A stretch of 64,000 nucleotides of DNA from Lamellibrachia columna (lineage: Eukaryota; Annelida; Polychaeta; Sabellida; Siboglinidae), in assembly GCA_963662155.1 (NCBI GenBank), contig OY759274.1, positions 43,322,386-43,386,385 of the forward strand. Direction: 5' to 3'. Below the pieces are notes generated by a model that worked only from the letters and a program-made list of their open reading frames with translations, did no database searches and was not told the origin of the DNA. Made by a program: the position numbers and the translations under genes. How positions within the stretch are numbered: the stretch's first letter is position 1; each line of letters begins with the position of its first letter. Shown here piece by piece: positions 36,101 through 43,731 of the stretch.

Positions 36101-39100
36101 CTGGTTGATGTCTGTTCAAAAACACAGTTGGGCAAGTTGAGAGCCTTGCTCGAGAAGCATGCAAAAGTATTCGCCACGGATGACGAGTCACTGGGTTATA
36201 CTGAGACAGTACGGCATCGTATCAGGCTGAAAGATGACATCCCTGTGTCTCAACCTTACAGAAGGATTCCACCAACCCAGTATGAAGAGGTCAAAGAACA
36301 CATCAAGAAGCTGTTGCGTAAAGGAATCATCAAGGAAAGCATGAGTCCATATGCAAGCCCAATAGTGTTGGTAAGGAAGAAAGACCAAAGTCTCAGACTT
36401 TATGTAGACTACAGACACCTCAACGCTAAGACAGTTCGTAATGCATATCCCCTTCCAAGGATTGAAGAATCACTGGACAGGCTCCATGGTGCAAAATGGT
36501 TTTCTGTGATGGACTTAGCTTCCGGGTTTAATCAAGTGGCTATGGAAGAGCAGGACCGTGAAAAGACAGCATTCATCACACCAATGGGTTTGTTTGAATG
36601 TCTTCGGATGCCATTCGGATTGACAAATTCTCCTGCCACATTTCAGAGATTGATGCAAGGAGTGCTGGGAGATCAGATGTTCCAGATTCTGCTTGTTTAT
36701 CTTGATGACATAATTGTCTACAGTCAGACTTTCGAAGAACACTTAGATAGGTTGGATGTTGTTTTCTCAAGGCTGGGGAAGCATGGCCTACGTTTGAAAC
36801 CGGAAAAGTGTCACTTCTTCAAGAGGGAGGTCAGGTACTTGGGACATTTGGTCTCTGAGCATGGAGTATCTCCAGACCCAGACAAAGTTGCAGCTGTTGC
36901 CAACTGGGAGGTACCGAAGACTGTCAAGGAACTGCAGAGGTTCCTGGGTTTTGCCAGCTACTACCGACGGTTCATAGAACACTTCTCTCAGATAGCTAAA
37001 CCTCTACACGAGGTGGTAGCAACACTGACCAAGAATCATAAGAAACGTGACAAGCCTATCGGAGAACTCTGGGATGACAAATGTCAAGGAGCATTTGAGG
37101 AACTGAGGATGAAGTTAACGTCGACAGACGTGCTGGGATATTCTGATTATACCAAGCCCTTCGTTCTCGAGACCGATGCAAGCTTTAAAGGATTAGGGGC
37201 TGTACTGTCACAGGAGCAAGATGGCAGACTGAGGGTCATTGCGTACGCTAGCAGGAGCCTCAGAGGGTCCGAGAAGAATATGGAGAACTACAGCTCATTC
37301 AAGTTGGAATTGTTGGCCCTGAAATGGGCCATTACAGAGAAATTCCGAGATTACCTTATTAGTTCCACTTTCACGGTGTATACCGACAATAACCCGCTGA
37401 GTTACATTCAGTCAACTGCAAAGTTGGGGGCCATTGAGCAGAGATGGGCCGGGCAGCTAGCTCTTTTTAGCTTCCAAATCAAGTACAGAAGTGGAAGGAG
37501 CAACCGTAATGCAGATGCATTGTTTCGACAAAGTAGGTCGGAGGATATAGAGGTGAACTCTGTAGCCCTTCCACAAAAGCTCAGAGAAGAAATCCTGACA
37601 GTAGCTATAGATCATTATCACCTGGAAGTGAACCAAGTGGCAGGAGAGGTGAGGCGGCCTCCGGAGATGACCAGTGAGACACTGCCATCATTTACTCACA
37701 CAGAAATAAGTGAGTTGCAGAGGAACGATCCTGTGATCAAGCGTTTCCTTCATTACTGGAACCTGAAGAGGAAACCAAGTTATCAAGAGAGAAAACAAGA
37801 ACCACATGATGTGCTGACACTGCTCCGCCAGTGGGACAGAATTGACGCAGAAGATGGAGTCTGGTACCGAACTGTGCATGACCCAAAGGAAGGCAATTTT
37901 AAGCAGTGCCTGCTTCCCCTTCGTCCTAAGGAAGAAGGTTATGGAGAGCCTCCATGACCAAATGGGTCACCAAGGTATAGAGAGGACTCAAAACCTTGTT
38001 AGAAAGAGGTGCTACTGGCCTCGCATGATGGCAGAAGTTGAAGAATGGTGCAACGCATGCGACCGTTGTACACTGGCAAAGATGCCAACTCCTCGAATAC
38101 GCACCTCAATGAGTAGTTTTCTCGCCACAAAACCATTAGAGATACTTGCCATCGACTTCACTGTACTCGAACCAGCTTCTGATGGTCGGGAGAATGTGTT
38201 GGTAATGACAGACGTTTTTTAGCAAGTTTACAGTGGCAATCCCAACAAAGGACCAGAAGGCTACAACTACAGCCAAAGCACTTGTACATGAGTGGTTCTT
38301 GCGGTATGGTGTACCAAGCCGAATACACTCAGACCAGGGGCGGAATTTTGAGTCGGAGATTATCGCTGGGCTATGCAAGAAATATGGGATTCGGAAAAGC
38401 CGTACTACTCCTTACAGACCACAAGGGAATGGTCAGTGTGAGCGGTTTAACCGCACGCTGCATAATTTGCTGAGGACATTGTCACCAGAGAAGAAAAGGC
38501 ATTGGCCGAGATACTTACCAGAGGTTCTATATGCCTACAATGCCACTAGTCATTCGTCAACAGGACTGTCGCCCTTCTACTTGATGTTTGGGCGTGACGC
38601 AAGGTTGCCCATAGATGTTTTGCTTGGAGTTGCTGAGGAAGAGGAACAAACTCGTGTGGATTGGGTGAAAGAGCACCAGACCCGTCTCAGATGCTTATAA
38701 GAAAGCAAGACACCGACTCGAACAAGAGGCAAACTCCCGGAAGGATTTCTACAATAGGAAGGCGAAGAGTGCCCTGCTCCAAGTGGGCGACAGAGTCTAT
38801 CTCAGAAACAGGAAGGTTAAGGGACGGAACAAAATTCAAGATGCTTGGGACCCAGTCGTATACAAAGTGATAGATCAACCTAACCCACACGGTGACGTCT
38901 ACACAGTAGAGCCTTCAGATGGAAGCGGTCAACCACGCAATGTAAACAGGGCTGAGGTTCGACCCTGTACAAAGATCCACATGGAGATGGATCAAGCACG
39001 TGAATCAGGGAGTCCACATAGGAGTAGGGTCTCCAGTGAATCGGACCAGTCATCATTAGATGAGGACCCGGACGTTCAGGTTGTTTTGAAGCCAATACCT

Positions 39101-41234
39101 AAACCACGTTCATTTCTGAATAGAGCAGCAACACAACCTCTGCGAGAACCGCCCCCCGAGGCAGATTCTGTAATGGAGCATGACTCCGAGCCTCCAGAGG
39201 AGGTCATCCGACCAATACCGCAGCACAGGAGATCAAAACGCATTACAGCAGGGAAGCATTCCAATGTTCACAAGGAACCTCGGTCTGTGATATAAGAGAC
39301 TGCGGAAGTAGCACCAAATGACTCAGTACAAGATGTTCTGGCAAAAGTGTTTTCACAATTGGGTGTTGGACTAATGCGAGAAGCAATGCGCCAGGTAATG
39401 GATAAGAACAAGCCATGACCATTAGAGTAAATCAGTTATGACGCGGCCTGGTCTTGCGGTGATATTGTCATTTACTGTTATTGCTCTATAATCAGGCACT
39501 TTTTTATTATCTTTATGGAAATTAGGTTGAGTTAAATTAGGTTGTCGGGGACGACTACCTCAAGCGGGGGTGTGTGTAACCGGGTGCACTTTTGGTGCCG
39601 CTGCTGTCGCCGGGTATCGCTACTGATTGTGTGGGCAGTCCGGTTTGGGCCGGTTCGACAGCACGGGCACCTCTGCTGTGGTTTGGACATCTTTTATGAA
39701 GGTAATTGGTTCTTCTCACGCCAATAGTTGAGAACAGTTTGTAAAACGTGCAGAGTGTGTTACTACCTCGAAGTCACCGGACGTGAACACTGTATTATAT
39801 AATTATTATTGATTATCGTGTCACGTGTGTCGGGCATATTGCTGTAATTGATATTGCTATGATAGTAGTTTCAATGTAGCACATTTCTTTATTACGAATG
39901 AATGTATGTCAATGTTAACAGTGTGCTGTACTTATGTAATCTACGTAATTTGTTGTGATAGCCTTGGATACGTTGTACTGTAAAGCGGGTGATAATTAAG
40001 CTCTTATGACTAAAGGTTAAGGGTGACTATTACGATACTTTGCAGATCTATCCACGAGGGGGTGACTGTGAAGGGCCAGCCCAGGGCTAGAGCTGCACGT
40101 ATGCAGCGGGGTGTCTTGTCGGTTTTTTACCACTCGAAATAAACTACGTTCCATCATCATACATCTTCGGCGGTTACTACACTAATAATGCTAGTATCAA
40201 CACAATAATTTGTAAAAATTTCCAGACTAGGACCAGGAATGCATAGCTACAGGTATGCGATTGTTCTGCAAACAGTTAGTCAACAACCAGTTGTGAAGCC
40301 AAACACCTTGAAGTGTTCATTTCAGGTAGCCTCCATTAGAACTAGTAGTGCCAGTGTTTGATTATTATTTTGATAATAAAATAATAAAAATAAATCCTGA
40401 TGCCACCACAAGGAACAGGATATGACAGCGCAGTGACGCACACTCACCTCAAGGTAGGATACGCGTACCACAAAGCCAAAGCTCTCCTTCTCACTGTTGA
40501 TGCCATCGAACAGCTCCTTGATGACACGAGGGATTACCCCAACTTCATCTTCCGTGCCGGAGTGTGCTCCCCATCCTCCGCCCATTGAGTGTGTCTTCCC
40601 ACTGCCCGTCTGCCCATATGCCAATACAGTTGCGTTGTATCCTACAATAAAAAATCTATGCCTGCAAACTTTTCATACAATCTTGCAGCAGTGTCCAACC
40701 ATAAAATAGCTATCCACTGATCAATCTACAATTAACATTAATGAGACAATCTTAGGCAAGGATAAAGTTGATATGTGATCAGACACATCATTCTGTAATC
40801 TGTATACACAAATAATGTCTTTAAAACGGCACATTTATGTCAATAGCCAAGACGACTAGCATGACTTGGTAAAGGGATGATCCAAGGTTTCATAATCTAT
40901 TTTTAGTATAAGAAGAAACCCTGCATCATTTTGGCTTTACATCCTAAATAAAGAATGGACGAGAAATAAAACAAGCCAATGTGGACTTTTATCAACCTAT
41001 ACCTTTGAATACTCCCTTCACAAGATGGGAGACCGCGTCATTGTACACTTCCTCCTGCGTTGAATCCGGTGGGAATATATAATCGTAAGTAAACGCCTTG
41101 TTGGTTCCAAGGATGACCTGTGGTTCGCCTCTCACAAATTGGAGACACATTTGGCAGCCGTCTGCCCCCTCTCTTGGCGACATGGGGCGACATCGTAATA
41201 CAACCTTCACTGGAATGACCTTTAGTTCATTCAT
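8497..41234 (-). CDS. KIF4: Chromosome-associated kinesin KIF4 (complete, 26 coding exons)
   Basis: A plus-end-directed motor that binds mitotic chromosomes and the central spindle. Coding exons, in gene order on the minus strand: 41003-41234, 40448-40641, 32435-32530, 31425-31591, 30851-30945, 30219-30338, 29672-29847, 28148-28218, 27535-27583, 26813-27070, 22937-23197, 22107-22210, 18653-18797, 17151-17261, 16927-17010, 16355-16471, 15920-16063, 15478-15575, 14858-14907, 14228-14307, 12905-13075, 12185-12355, 11475-11552, 10670-10786, 10149-10340, 8497-8733. Every intron has GT-AG ends, phases agree throughout, and the total is 3618 bases (1205 residues plus stop), close to human KIF4A (1232). 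The order motor, coiled coil, cysteine-rich domain and short basic tail is diagnostic. The start at 41234 is preceded by an in-frame TGA. A likely 3' splice site at 41239 suggests a non-coding first exon. Boundaries may shift by a few bases. Confidence 0.95.
8868..9022. repeat. Interspersed repeat family Q, copy 1
   Basis: A shared sequence (TATCCACTACGACATG..., then ATAAAATCATTGGACTAA..., ending GGGAAAAAGTAG) recurs at 12585-12850, 14400-14515 (partial) and 30420-30795, all in KIF4 introns. It has no coding capacity and its class is unknown. The next minisatellite starts inside this copy. Confidence 0.7.
9023..9695. repeat. 24-bp minisatellite with 240-bp higher-order period (KIF4 intron 25)
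   Basis: About 28 copies of a 24-bp unit (AGCTCCTCCTCAGCATACAT plus GAGT) with C/A and T/C variants. The rare variants AGATTTTCCTCA (9288 and 9528) and AGCGCCTCCTCAGCTTAC (9146 and 9386) recur exactly 240 bases apart, showing amplification of a 10-unit block. The Ser- and Tyr-rich frames are artefacts. Confidence 0.95.
9785..9960. repeat. 36-bp minisatellite (KIF4 intron 25)
   Basis: Five tandem copies of a 36-bp unit containing GCGTACACTGCCCGACG and GAGTCAGAGACCA, with a few substitutions each. Non-coding, intronic. Confidence 0.9.
10149..10340 (-). other. KIF4: KIF4 cysteine-rich domain, exon 25
   Basis: This 64-codon exon (residues ~1064-1127) contains [19 protein letters not shown] followed by HCGFTCRC and CLNR. 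It is the CXC-like cysteine cluster that sets KIF4 apart from other kinesins and is needed for chromosome and iron-sulfur-cluster binding in vertebrate KIF4. All the expected cysteines appear to be present. Confidence 0.95.
10922..10982. repeat. 61-nt perfect-stem hairpin (KIF4 intron 23)
   Basis: Arms ACGATTTTCTTCTAAACACA (10922-10941) and its exact reverse complement (10963-10982) enclose a 21-base loop. It is either a minimal inverted-repeat element or a small-RNA precursor-like hairpin. There is no direct evidence of expression. Confidence 0.8.
11105..11400 (-). mobile_element. tRNA-derived SINE, type 2, minus orientation
   Basis: Read on the minus strand it starts near 11392 with GGGGCGCAGTGGTTGGAACA (degenerate A box) and a decayed B box. 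The body contains CATTTCATTCACTCCATG, TGGCTGAATGCTTC and TTGGAATGAACA, which recur in the copy at 13455-13770. Lies in KIF4 intron 23, left of exon 23. Confidence 0.8.
11640..12140. other. KIF4 intron 22 sequence
   Basis: No motif apart from a weak repeated pattern of GATCGAT and TTGAT(T/C)AAT words near 11637-11900, which may be an old, decayed element. Confidence 0.4.
12585..12850. repeat. Interspersed repeat family Q, copy 2
   Basis: Contains CCAGATCCGGTCAAAAT, CAAAAGTAGTGAGCTCTTG, TTTGAACATCAGTGAATCCA and TTGAGGAGGGAGTTTTA. These are matched at 30520-30795 and partly at 8985-9022 and 14410-14515. Lies in KIF4 intron 21. Confidence 0.75.
13455..13770 (-). mobile_element. tRNA-derived SINE, type 2, minus orientation
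   Basis: On the minus strand: GCTCAGAGGTTAGAACATTGG (A-box region; key bases GGTTAGAAC), AGTTTGAATCCTG (B box), then CAATTTCATTCACTCCACG and TGGCTGAATGCTTCCCG. It is better preserved than the 11105-11400 copy. Lies in KIF4 intron 20. Confidence 0.85.
14400..14515. repeat. Interspersed repeat family Q, partial copy
   Basis: Matches the end of the family: TTATTAAACCGATTGTACAT, CTACAGATTTCAACACCAAT and CAACTGAGGAGGGA. KIF4 intron 19. Confidence 0.65.
14640..14840 (-). mobile_element. tRNA-type SINE, type 1, decayed, minus orientation
   Basis: It shares the tail module (TTTTACTTCCCCTGGCATAG, ACACCAGGTAGAAGG, CCAAAAGACACGGGCAAAGT) with the copy at 22622-22912. The tRNA-like head at its right end is degenerate. 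KIF4 intron 19. Confidence 0.75.
15230..15470 (-). mobile_element. SINE type 2 fragment interrupted by an inverted copy of the exon 17 acceptor region
   Basis: SINE pieces ATTTATACAGCTCAGTGAAC (15263 onward) and AAATTGCTCAAGCTTTGAAA (15413 onward) should be nearly adjacent. Between them, 15308-15407 is the reverse complement of 16058-16164, which spans the intron 16/exon 17 junction of the same gene. The insertion is in KIF4 intron 18. Confidence 0.8.
16058..16164. repeat. Inverted-repeat arm over the KIF4 exon 17 acceptor
   Basis: About 107 bases, from the first six exon bases (CCATTT on the plus strand) through the acceptor into intron 16. They match 15308-15407 in reverse complement with only a handful of differences and one 5-base indel. 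The two arms flank exons 17 and 18. Confidence 0.9.
16808..16926. repeat. Minisatellite abutting the KIF4 exon 15 donor
   Basis: Alternating ~26- and ~19-bp units built on GGAGCACTGACTAGTGCCAA and GTGTATGGAGCACTGCC. On the gene strand the true donor reads GAG|GTCAGTGCTCC. GTCAGTGCTCC recurs about 45 and 89 bases into the intron, so the array contains duplicated donor cores. Confidence 0.85.
17452..18499. mobile_element. hAT-like non-autonomous DNA transposon
   Basis: A 1048-bp element in KIF4 intron 13 has terminal inverted repeats AGGGATTCACGTTTGA (left) and AGGGCATCACGTTTGA (right end, reverse-complemented; 14 of 16 match). It is flanked by a perfect 8-bp target duplication TGTAAAAC (17444-17451 and 18500-18507). 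Eight-base duplications and AGGG-type ends are typical of hAT elements. The interior has short open frames only (for example one starting [19 protein letters not shown] at 17893), none recognisable as transposase, so it needs an autonomous relative to move. Confidence 0.85.
18784..20585. repeat. 33-37-bp minisatellite spanning the KIF4 exon 13 acceptor
   Basis: About 50 copies of a unit like GTGACTGGTCAATGACTTTA followed by CAACACAGGCAGGG. The three or four units nearest exon 13 keep the acceptor and first exon bases (gene strand TTGTAG|AGTCAGTGAACAG). Farther units have drifted to TTGTAAAGTCATTGACCAG. The array fills more than half of intron 12. Confidence 0.95.
20586..22106. other. Remainder of KIF4 intron 12
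   Basis: AT-rich sequence with small TA microsatellites (21161-21186, 21371-21386) and an AACTAATAT direct repeat near 21345-21375. No coding evidence. Confidence 0.5.
22366..22487. repeat. 24-bp minisatellite, 5 copies (KIF4 intron 11)
   Basis: A unit of TAAACCATCACTGACTAACA plus GGTG. On the gene strand it contains GTTAGTCAGTG, a donor-like string, but it is not at an exon edge. Confidence 0.9.
22560..22912 (-). mobile_element. tRNA-derived SINE, type 1, minus orientation
   Basis: On the minus strand: GGGGCACGATGACACAGTGG (head; key bases GTGGTTAGACTC follow), GGGTTCAACGCC (B box), TTTCAAAGCTTGGAC, TGTCTTTTGGAAGAG, then the tail AGCTGTTGGTCCTTCTACC and GGGGAAGTAAAAGATCCCAC. Its left end is near 22622. 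It ends 24 bases before exon 11 of KIF4, very near a splice donor. Related copies are at 14640, 46829 and 63905. Confidence 0.88.
23475..26813. repeat. 43-bp minisatellite born from the KIF4 exon 10 donor
   Basis: About 77 copies of a 43-bp unit (CCACTAACCCCAATGTCTTC, then CATCTCTTCCCATCACACGCTGT) make up almost all of intron 10 (23198-26812). Read on the gene strand each unit contains GGAAGACATTGGG|GTTAGTGG, the last 13 or so bases of exon 10 and its splice donor. Blocks are repeated at higher order: 24280-24530 recurs at 25269-25520, exactly 989 bases (23 units) away. Confidence 0.96.
28219..28824. other. KIF4 intron 7, left part
   Basis: AT-rich, no recognised element. Exon 8 lies immediately to its left. 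Confidence 0.5.
28825..29054 (-). pseudogene. Unidentified coding-like remnant in KIF4 intron 7
   Basis: On the minus strand an ATG at 29054 opens [20 protein letters not shown]. It meets one TAA (28994-28992), then continues as [20 protein letters not shown] and about 35 further residues rich in Thr, Asn and Gly to a TGA. Composition and lack of other stops suggest a former coding exon. I do not recognise the protein. A transposon-encoded N-terminus or an unused KIF4-intron exon are both possible; no good acceptor is visible on its 5' side. Confidence 0.35.
29055..29671. other. KIF4 intron 7, right part
   Basis: A short direct repeat TA(G/A)C(G/A)GA(C/T)AAATGACGTACCA at about 29108 and 29131; otherwise nothing recognised. 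Confidence 0.5.
30420..30795. repeat. Interspersed repeat family Q, longest copy
   Basis: Joins both halves of the family: TATCCACTATGACGTGCTAT as at 8895, and ACAAGATCCGGTCAAAAAAT through TGGAGGGAGTTTTA as at 12590-12845. In KIF4 intron 5. Non-coding. Confidence 0.75.
31690..31955. repeat. 31-bp minisatellite (KIF4 intron 3)
   Basis: About eight copies of TGTTCTAGCTGGTCATAGCA plus CTCATACAAAA with a CAT/CGT polymorphism. It starts about 100 bases upstream of exon 4. Confidence 0.93.
31956..32434. other. KIF4 intron 3 remainder
   Basis: No recognised feature. Confidence 0.5.
32531..33014. other. KIF4 intron 2, 3' part
   Basis: Unique sequence between exon 3 and the Gypsy element. A plus-strand open frame from 32855 runs across the junction into the LTR and is not considered real. 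Confidence 0.5.
33019..33615 (+). repeat. 5' LTR of the Gypsy element
   Basis: 597 bases starting TGTAACCGGGTGCAC and ending CGGTTACTACA. By eye about 14 substitutions separate it from the 3' LTR (about 2.3%), plus one 10-base indel present in the 3' LTR. The following AATGGCGCTGCGAGCAGGG (33616 onward) is a plausible primer-binding site; I do not assign the tRNA. Confidence 0.92.
34155..35195 (+). pseudogene. gag: Gypsy gag, disrupted
   Basis: It starts [20 protein letters not shown]. The capsid-like part includes [20 protein letters not shown]. The nucleocapsid zinc knuckle [14 protein letters not shown] (C-x2-C-x4-H-x4-C) is at about 35046-35087. A +1 frameshift near 34607 and a perfect 71-bp tandem duplication (about 34653-34723 and 34724-34794) disrupt the middle. 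The duplication happens to restore the original frame. Confidence 0.9.
35196..35650 (+). pseudogene. pol: Gypsy aspartic protease region
   Basis: The catalytic box [12 protein letters not shown] (about 35308-35343) and the second conserved element [10 protein letters not shown] are intact. It is in the -1 frame relative to gag, as usual for a pol region, and is followed by a TAA at 35648-35650. That TAA separates it from reverse transcriptase in the same frame. Confidence 0.88.
35651..37957 (+). pseudogene. pol: Gypsy reverse transcriptase and RNase H
   Basis: Motifs in order: [13 protein letters not shown] (36390s), [11 protein letters not shown] (36500s), [13 protein letters not shown] (36610s), the catalytic [12 protein letters not shown] (about 36690-36724) and [12 protein letters not shown]. 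RNase H follows with [16 protein letters not shown] (37160s), [13 protein letters not shown] and VYTDNNPL (37377 onward). The 732-codon frame closes at 37957 because of a +1 shift near 37930. Confidence 0.95.
37842..38780 (+). pseudogene. pol: Gypsy integrase, frameshifted
   Basis: The HHCC zinc finger ([13 protein letters not shown] ... CNACDRC) is at about 37950-38075. The DDE core residues lie in AIDF (38150), [10 protein letters not shown] (38326 onward) and [11 protein letters not shown] (38428 onward). An extra T in a run at 38215-38221 and another +1 near 38690 break the frame. The three pol shifts are all +1, so the tail returns to the original frame. Confidence 0.93.
38783..39295 (+). 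pseudogene. pol: Gypsy integrase C-terminal tail
   Basis: [19 protein letters not shown] and [11 protein letters not shown] resemble the GPY/F-type C-terminal module of Gypsy integrases. The rest is a Pro- and Glu-rich tail ending near [14 protein letters not shown]. Stop at 39293-39295. Confidence 0.8.
39575..40181 (+). repeat. 3' LTR of the Gypsy element
   Basis: 607 bases, starting TGTAACCGGG directly after a polypurine tract (AAGCGGGGGTG, 39562-39572). It differs from the 5' LTR by an extra GGGCCGGTTC and scattered substitutions. Confidence 0.92.
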
Positions 41235-41239
41235 TTCCC

Positions 41240-42120
41240 TGCAAGTTCATATTCACTGGATAATCATATAACATCAAACAAGCATTTCTGCAAGAACATA
41301 CAAACCTGTGTACATTTATGTAGGGCCTACAGGCTATAGACATCAGTTAAAATGACACGAAAAGACGTTTACAGTGATCAATGCCATCATATAAAGTGAC
41401 AATGTCACATGATAATACGACACCAACTGTTAATACTTCAACATTGTTAAGCCAGAGGGATACATTTTTATGGTAAAAAGGTTAGATTGCCAACTGTCAC
41501 TGTCAGTCAGGTTCAAGTTCACTTCAAAACTAAAATAAATGTACTATTAATGTAAATGTGAGTCGGAATTACATAAACTTAATTTGAGAATATTTCTTGA
41601 AAGCTGATTTTTGAGGATTTTTACTTTTTATCACCAACTGACATTTTAATGGCTAACATTTAATGTCATTTAGAACACCTTAGAAAAGGTATGTAACATT
41701 TCACGCATGAATTCTGTAAAACAAAAGTGATATATCGCACATGTTCCAGGTGCATTTTCAGGGATATCCTTCAATGAAAGGTACGCTTGGAATGCCCACC
41801 ATATCTAGTTTCCATATATGGTATGGGAATTCCATCTATTTTTCAAAATTAACCAATAATAGCTCTTGAGACAAAGGTCGCACGAGTAACAAAATCATCA
41901 TGTTGCTACCACGTGACCGTAACAGGTGCACTCATTGGTTCGATCAGCAAGCACATGTTCAAAGCACACATTCTTGACTTCGGTCATTTGTCAACAACAA
42001 CGATGCGTGTGTTACCTCTTTGGTGATATTTCCAATTAATTGGATATTGACAGTGATAATTTCAGTTAAAATGTTTGAGGAATCGTTCTTCTTCCGGTAC
42101 AAGTTAATCCTCTCTTCCAT
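41240..42120 (-). promoter_or_regulatory. KIF4 5' flank; possible upstream exon
   Basis: On the minus strand 41239 looks like an acceptor (TTGCAG|GGAA ATG), so the KIF4 5' UTR is probably spliced. Upstream, an ATG at 42120 opens MEERINLYRKKNDSSNILTE and is open to a donor-like AAAGAG|GTAACA near 42017. If spliced to KIF4 exon 1 it would terminate at TGA overlapping the KIF4 start codon, making it an upstream ORF. If not, it may begin an unrelated small gene. No TATA box is evident. This is inference. Confidence 0.3.
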
Positions 42121-42840
42121 ATTAGCTGGGGGCCCTGGATGGTTCGGCCCATGACGGGTTCGGCCCACGCCAACGGATGGTTCAGCTTAGCCGTTTCAGC
42201 CCACGTAGACGGATGATTCGGCCCACTTCACTGAAAACCGTGTCACTATTGAATTCAGCTATGGTCGATTCGGCCCATGCTATCAGCGGAATTCTAAGTG
42301 GTGGAATTCTAAGAATAGTTGTTTCGGCCCACAACCTGATTAGAAAAAAAAAATTTATGATTGCACACAAAAACATATGCTCACACTAATATAGTAATAT
42401 ATAATTATTGTAGAGCACTATCCAAAAGATAATGGATATGACATAATAAATTTAAGGTTATCAACTGACCGGTTACAATCATCAAAGTTGGGAAATGTTT
42501 ATAACTTGATTAGGCATCTGATAATTCTACGACTATTGAATGTTTATATCATAGTGATATTATATGTTACATATAATGTTTTATTGATTACAGATAATAT
42601 TATATATTAACAGATTTGAAAGAATAATATTAATTTACTAATAATAAGGTCCATGGACCCCACTTTCCAGTTAGAATATGATAGTCGTTTCGGACCAAGG
42701 CACCGGTTGCATACACGGTTGATTCGGACCATGCAAGCAAAAACACTTCCTGGTTCACCGGTTGCGAAAACAGTTGGTTCAGCCCATGGGCCGAACCGGT
42801 TATGGGCCGAAACATCCGACACCCTTAGCCTTAGGTGGAA
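42121..42840. repeat. Dispersed TTCGGCCCA-type decamer cluster
   Basis: About ten variants of (G)TT(C/T)(C/G)GGCCCA(T/C) or TTCGGACCA occur at irregular spacing between 42140 and 42330 and again between 42685 and 42810. Many are preceded by GGATGA or GGTTGA. An AT-rich block separates the two clusters. The class of element is unknown. Confidence 0.6.
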
Positions 42841-42844
42841 CCAG

Positions 42845-43130
42845 CCCGGAACAAGCAATAAATGGTGCCTAACGTTCAACATAAGGATGCATAGAGGCAA
42901 AGACAATCCAAAATTCCAGTACACCATGACAACCGAAAAAAATAATATCGTAATAATCGTTTTAGCAAAAACAGTTCAAGAGAAGGATCTCGGGAGTACA
43001 AATAATTTGAAATGGGAGAAACAAGTTGTTGCAGTAACCCAACAAGCTATGGTGGTTTTGCGTTCAGTAAAAAGAGCATTTATTCACTTTGACAGAGAAA
43101 CGTGTACGTACATATATACATACATACATG
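42845..43130 (+). mobile_element. LINE reverse-transcriptase fragment
   Basis: Reads WCLTFNIRMHRGKDNPKFQY, then TVQEKDLGS, LKWEKQV and LRSVKRAFIHFDRET. This is the post-catalytic region of CR1/Jockey-like LINE reverse transcriptases (K-C-x-MH-G, EKDLG, LG-IKR-F). Both ends are truncated and it is decayed. It is a different family from the minus-strand LINE at 4137. Confidence 0.8.
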
Positions 43131-43731
43131 TATGTAAGGCCTTCGTGACGTATGCATAAACATAACAACTAGTAACACAGTATCGACCGTTTGAGCGCCA
43201 TTGATGCACGACCTAGTGATCCACAGATTGTGCAGATCCATGAAAAGTGCCCAACATCAAGACACTGTGTCTTAAAAATAATAATACATTTCATTCCAAT
43301 ATGTCTTTCGGGTGAGATACTAAAATCCATTAGTCCCGTTTACCTCACACGAGTGACGGCGGAAATGACAAAATGTGTAACCTGCTCCTGTTTTAGTTGA
43401 TATATCTAATACATCGGGCTTGAACTAAATTGTATATCAATATATTCCATGCAATATACATTATTTTGTTATTAAAACCTATGATCGTGTTACCTGAAAA
43501 TCACAAAAGCTTGACTGTTCGAACACGAAAATACACTGTTGAGATGGTGTTTTGAACTTGGCGCTAATTGACAATGGCACCAATCATTGGTTGACAGCAA
43601 GCACGTGGTTTTTGTGTCGCCCTCTGTCAGATAGTTGTGAAACTATTCATGCATCCAGTAGATGTATGAATGCCGAGAAATATAACTGGTTCTCGGTCCA
43701 CCATGTGGCGCCACTATTTGGCCACTGCATG
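43131..43731. other. Intergenic, no gene seen
   Basis: No recognised feature. Confidence 0.5.

Larger units (their letters stand above)
33019..40181 (+). mobile_element. Gypsy-type LTR retrotransposon, inactivated, in KIF4 intron 2
   Basis: A 7.16-kb element in the opposite orientation to KIF4. It has two near-identical LTRs and the order gag, protease, reverse transcriptase, RNase H, integrase, which is Gypsy (Ty3) order. The flanks are CTAG (33015-33018) and CTAA (40182-40185), a probable target duplication with one change. Lesions include a +1 frameshift near 34607, a 71-bp tandem duplication in gag, a stop at 35648-35650, and +1 shifts near 37930, 38216 and 38690. No envelope gene is seen. 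Without it intron 2 would be about 0.75 kb. Confidence 0.95.
29672..41234 (-). other. KIF4: KIF4 motor-domain exons 1-7 (residues 1-360)
   Basis: Exon 1 carries [12 protein letters not shown], the first motor strand. Exon 2 has the ATP-binding P-loop [10 protein letters not shown]. Exon 4 has switch I ([11 protein letters not shown]). Exon 5 has switch II (VDLAGSER). Exon 6 has [13 protein letters not shown]. Exon 7 has the last motor helix and neck ([13 protein letters not shown]). All catalytic residues expected of an active kinesin are present. Residue ranges by exon are 1-77, 78-142, 143-174, 175-229, 230-261, 262-301 and 302-360. Intron 2 is 7.9 kb only because of the Gypsy element in it. 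Confidence 0.95.

Noticed and set aside
36515..36742. Minus-strand open frames inside the Gypsy pol region
   Set aside because: Shadows of the reverse-transcriptase frame.
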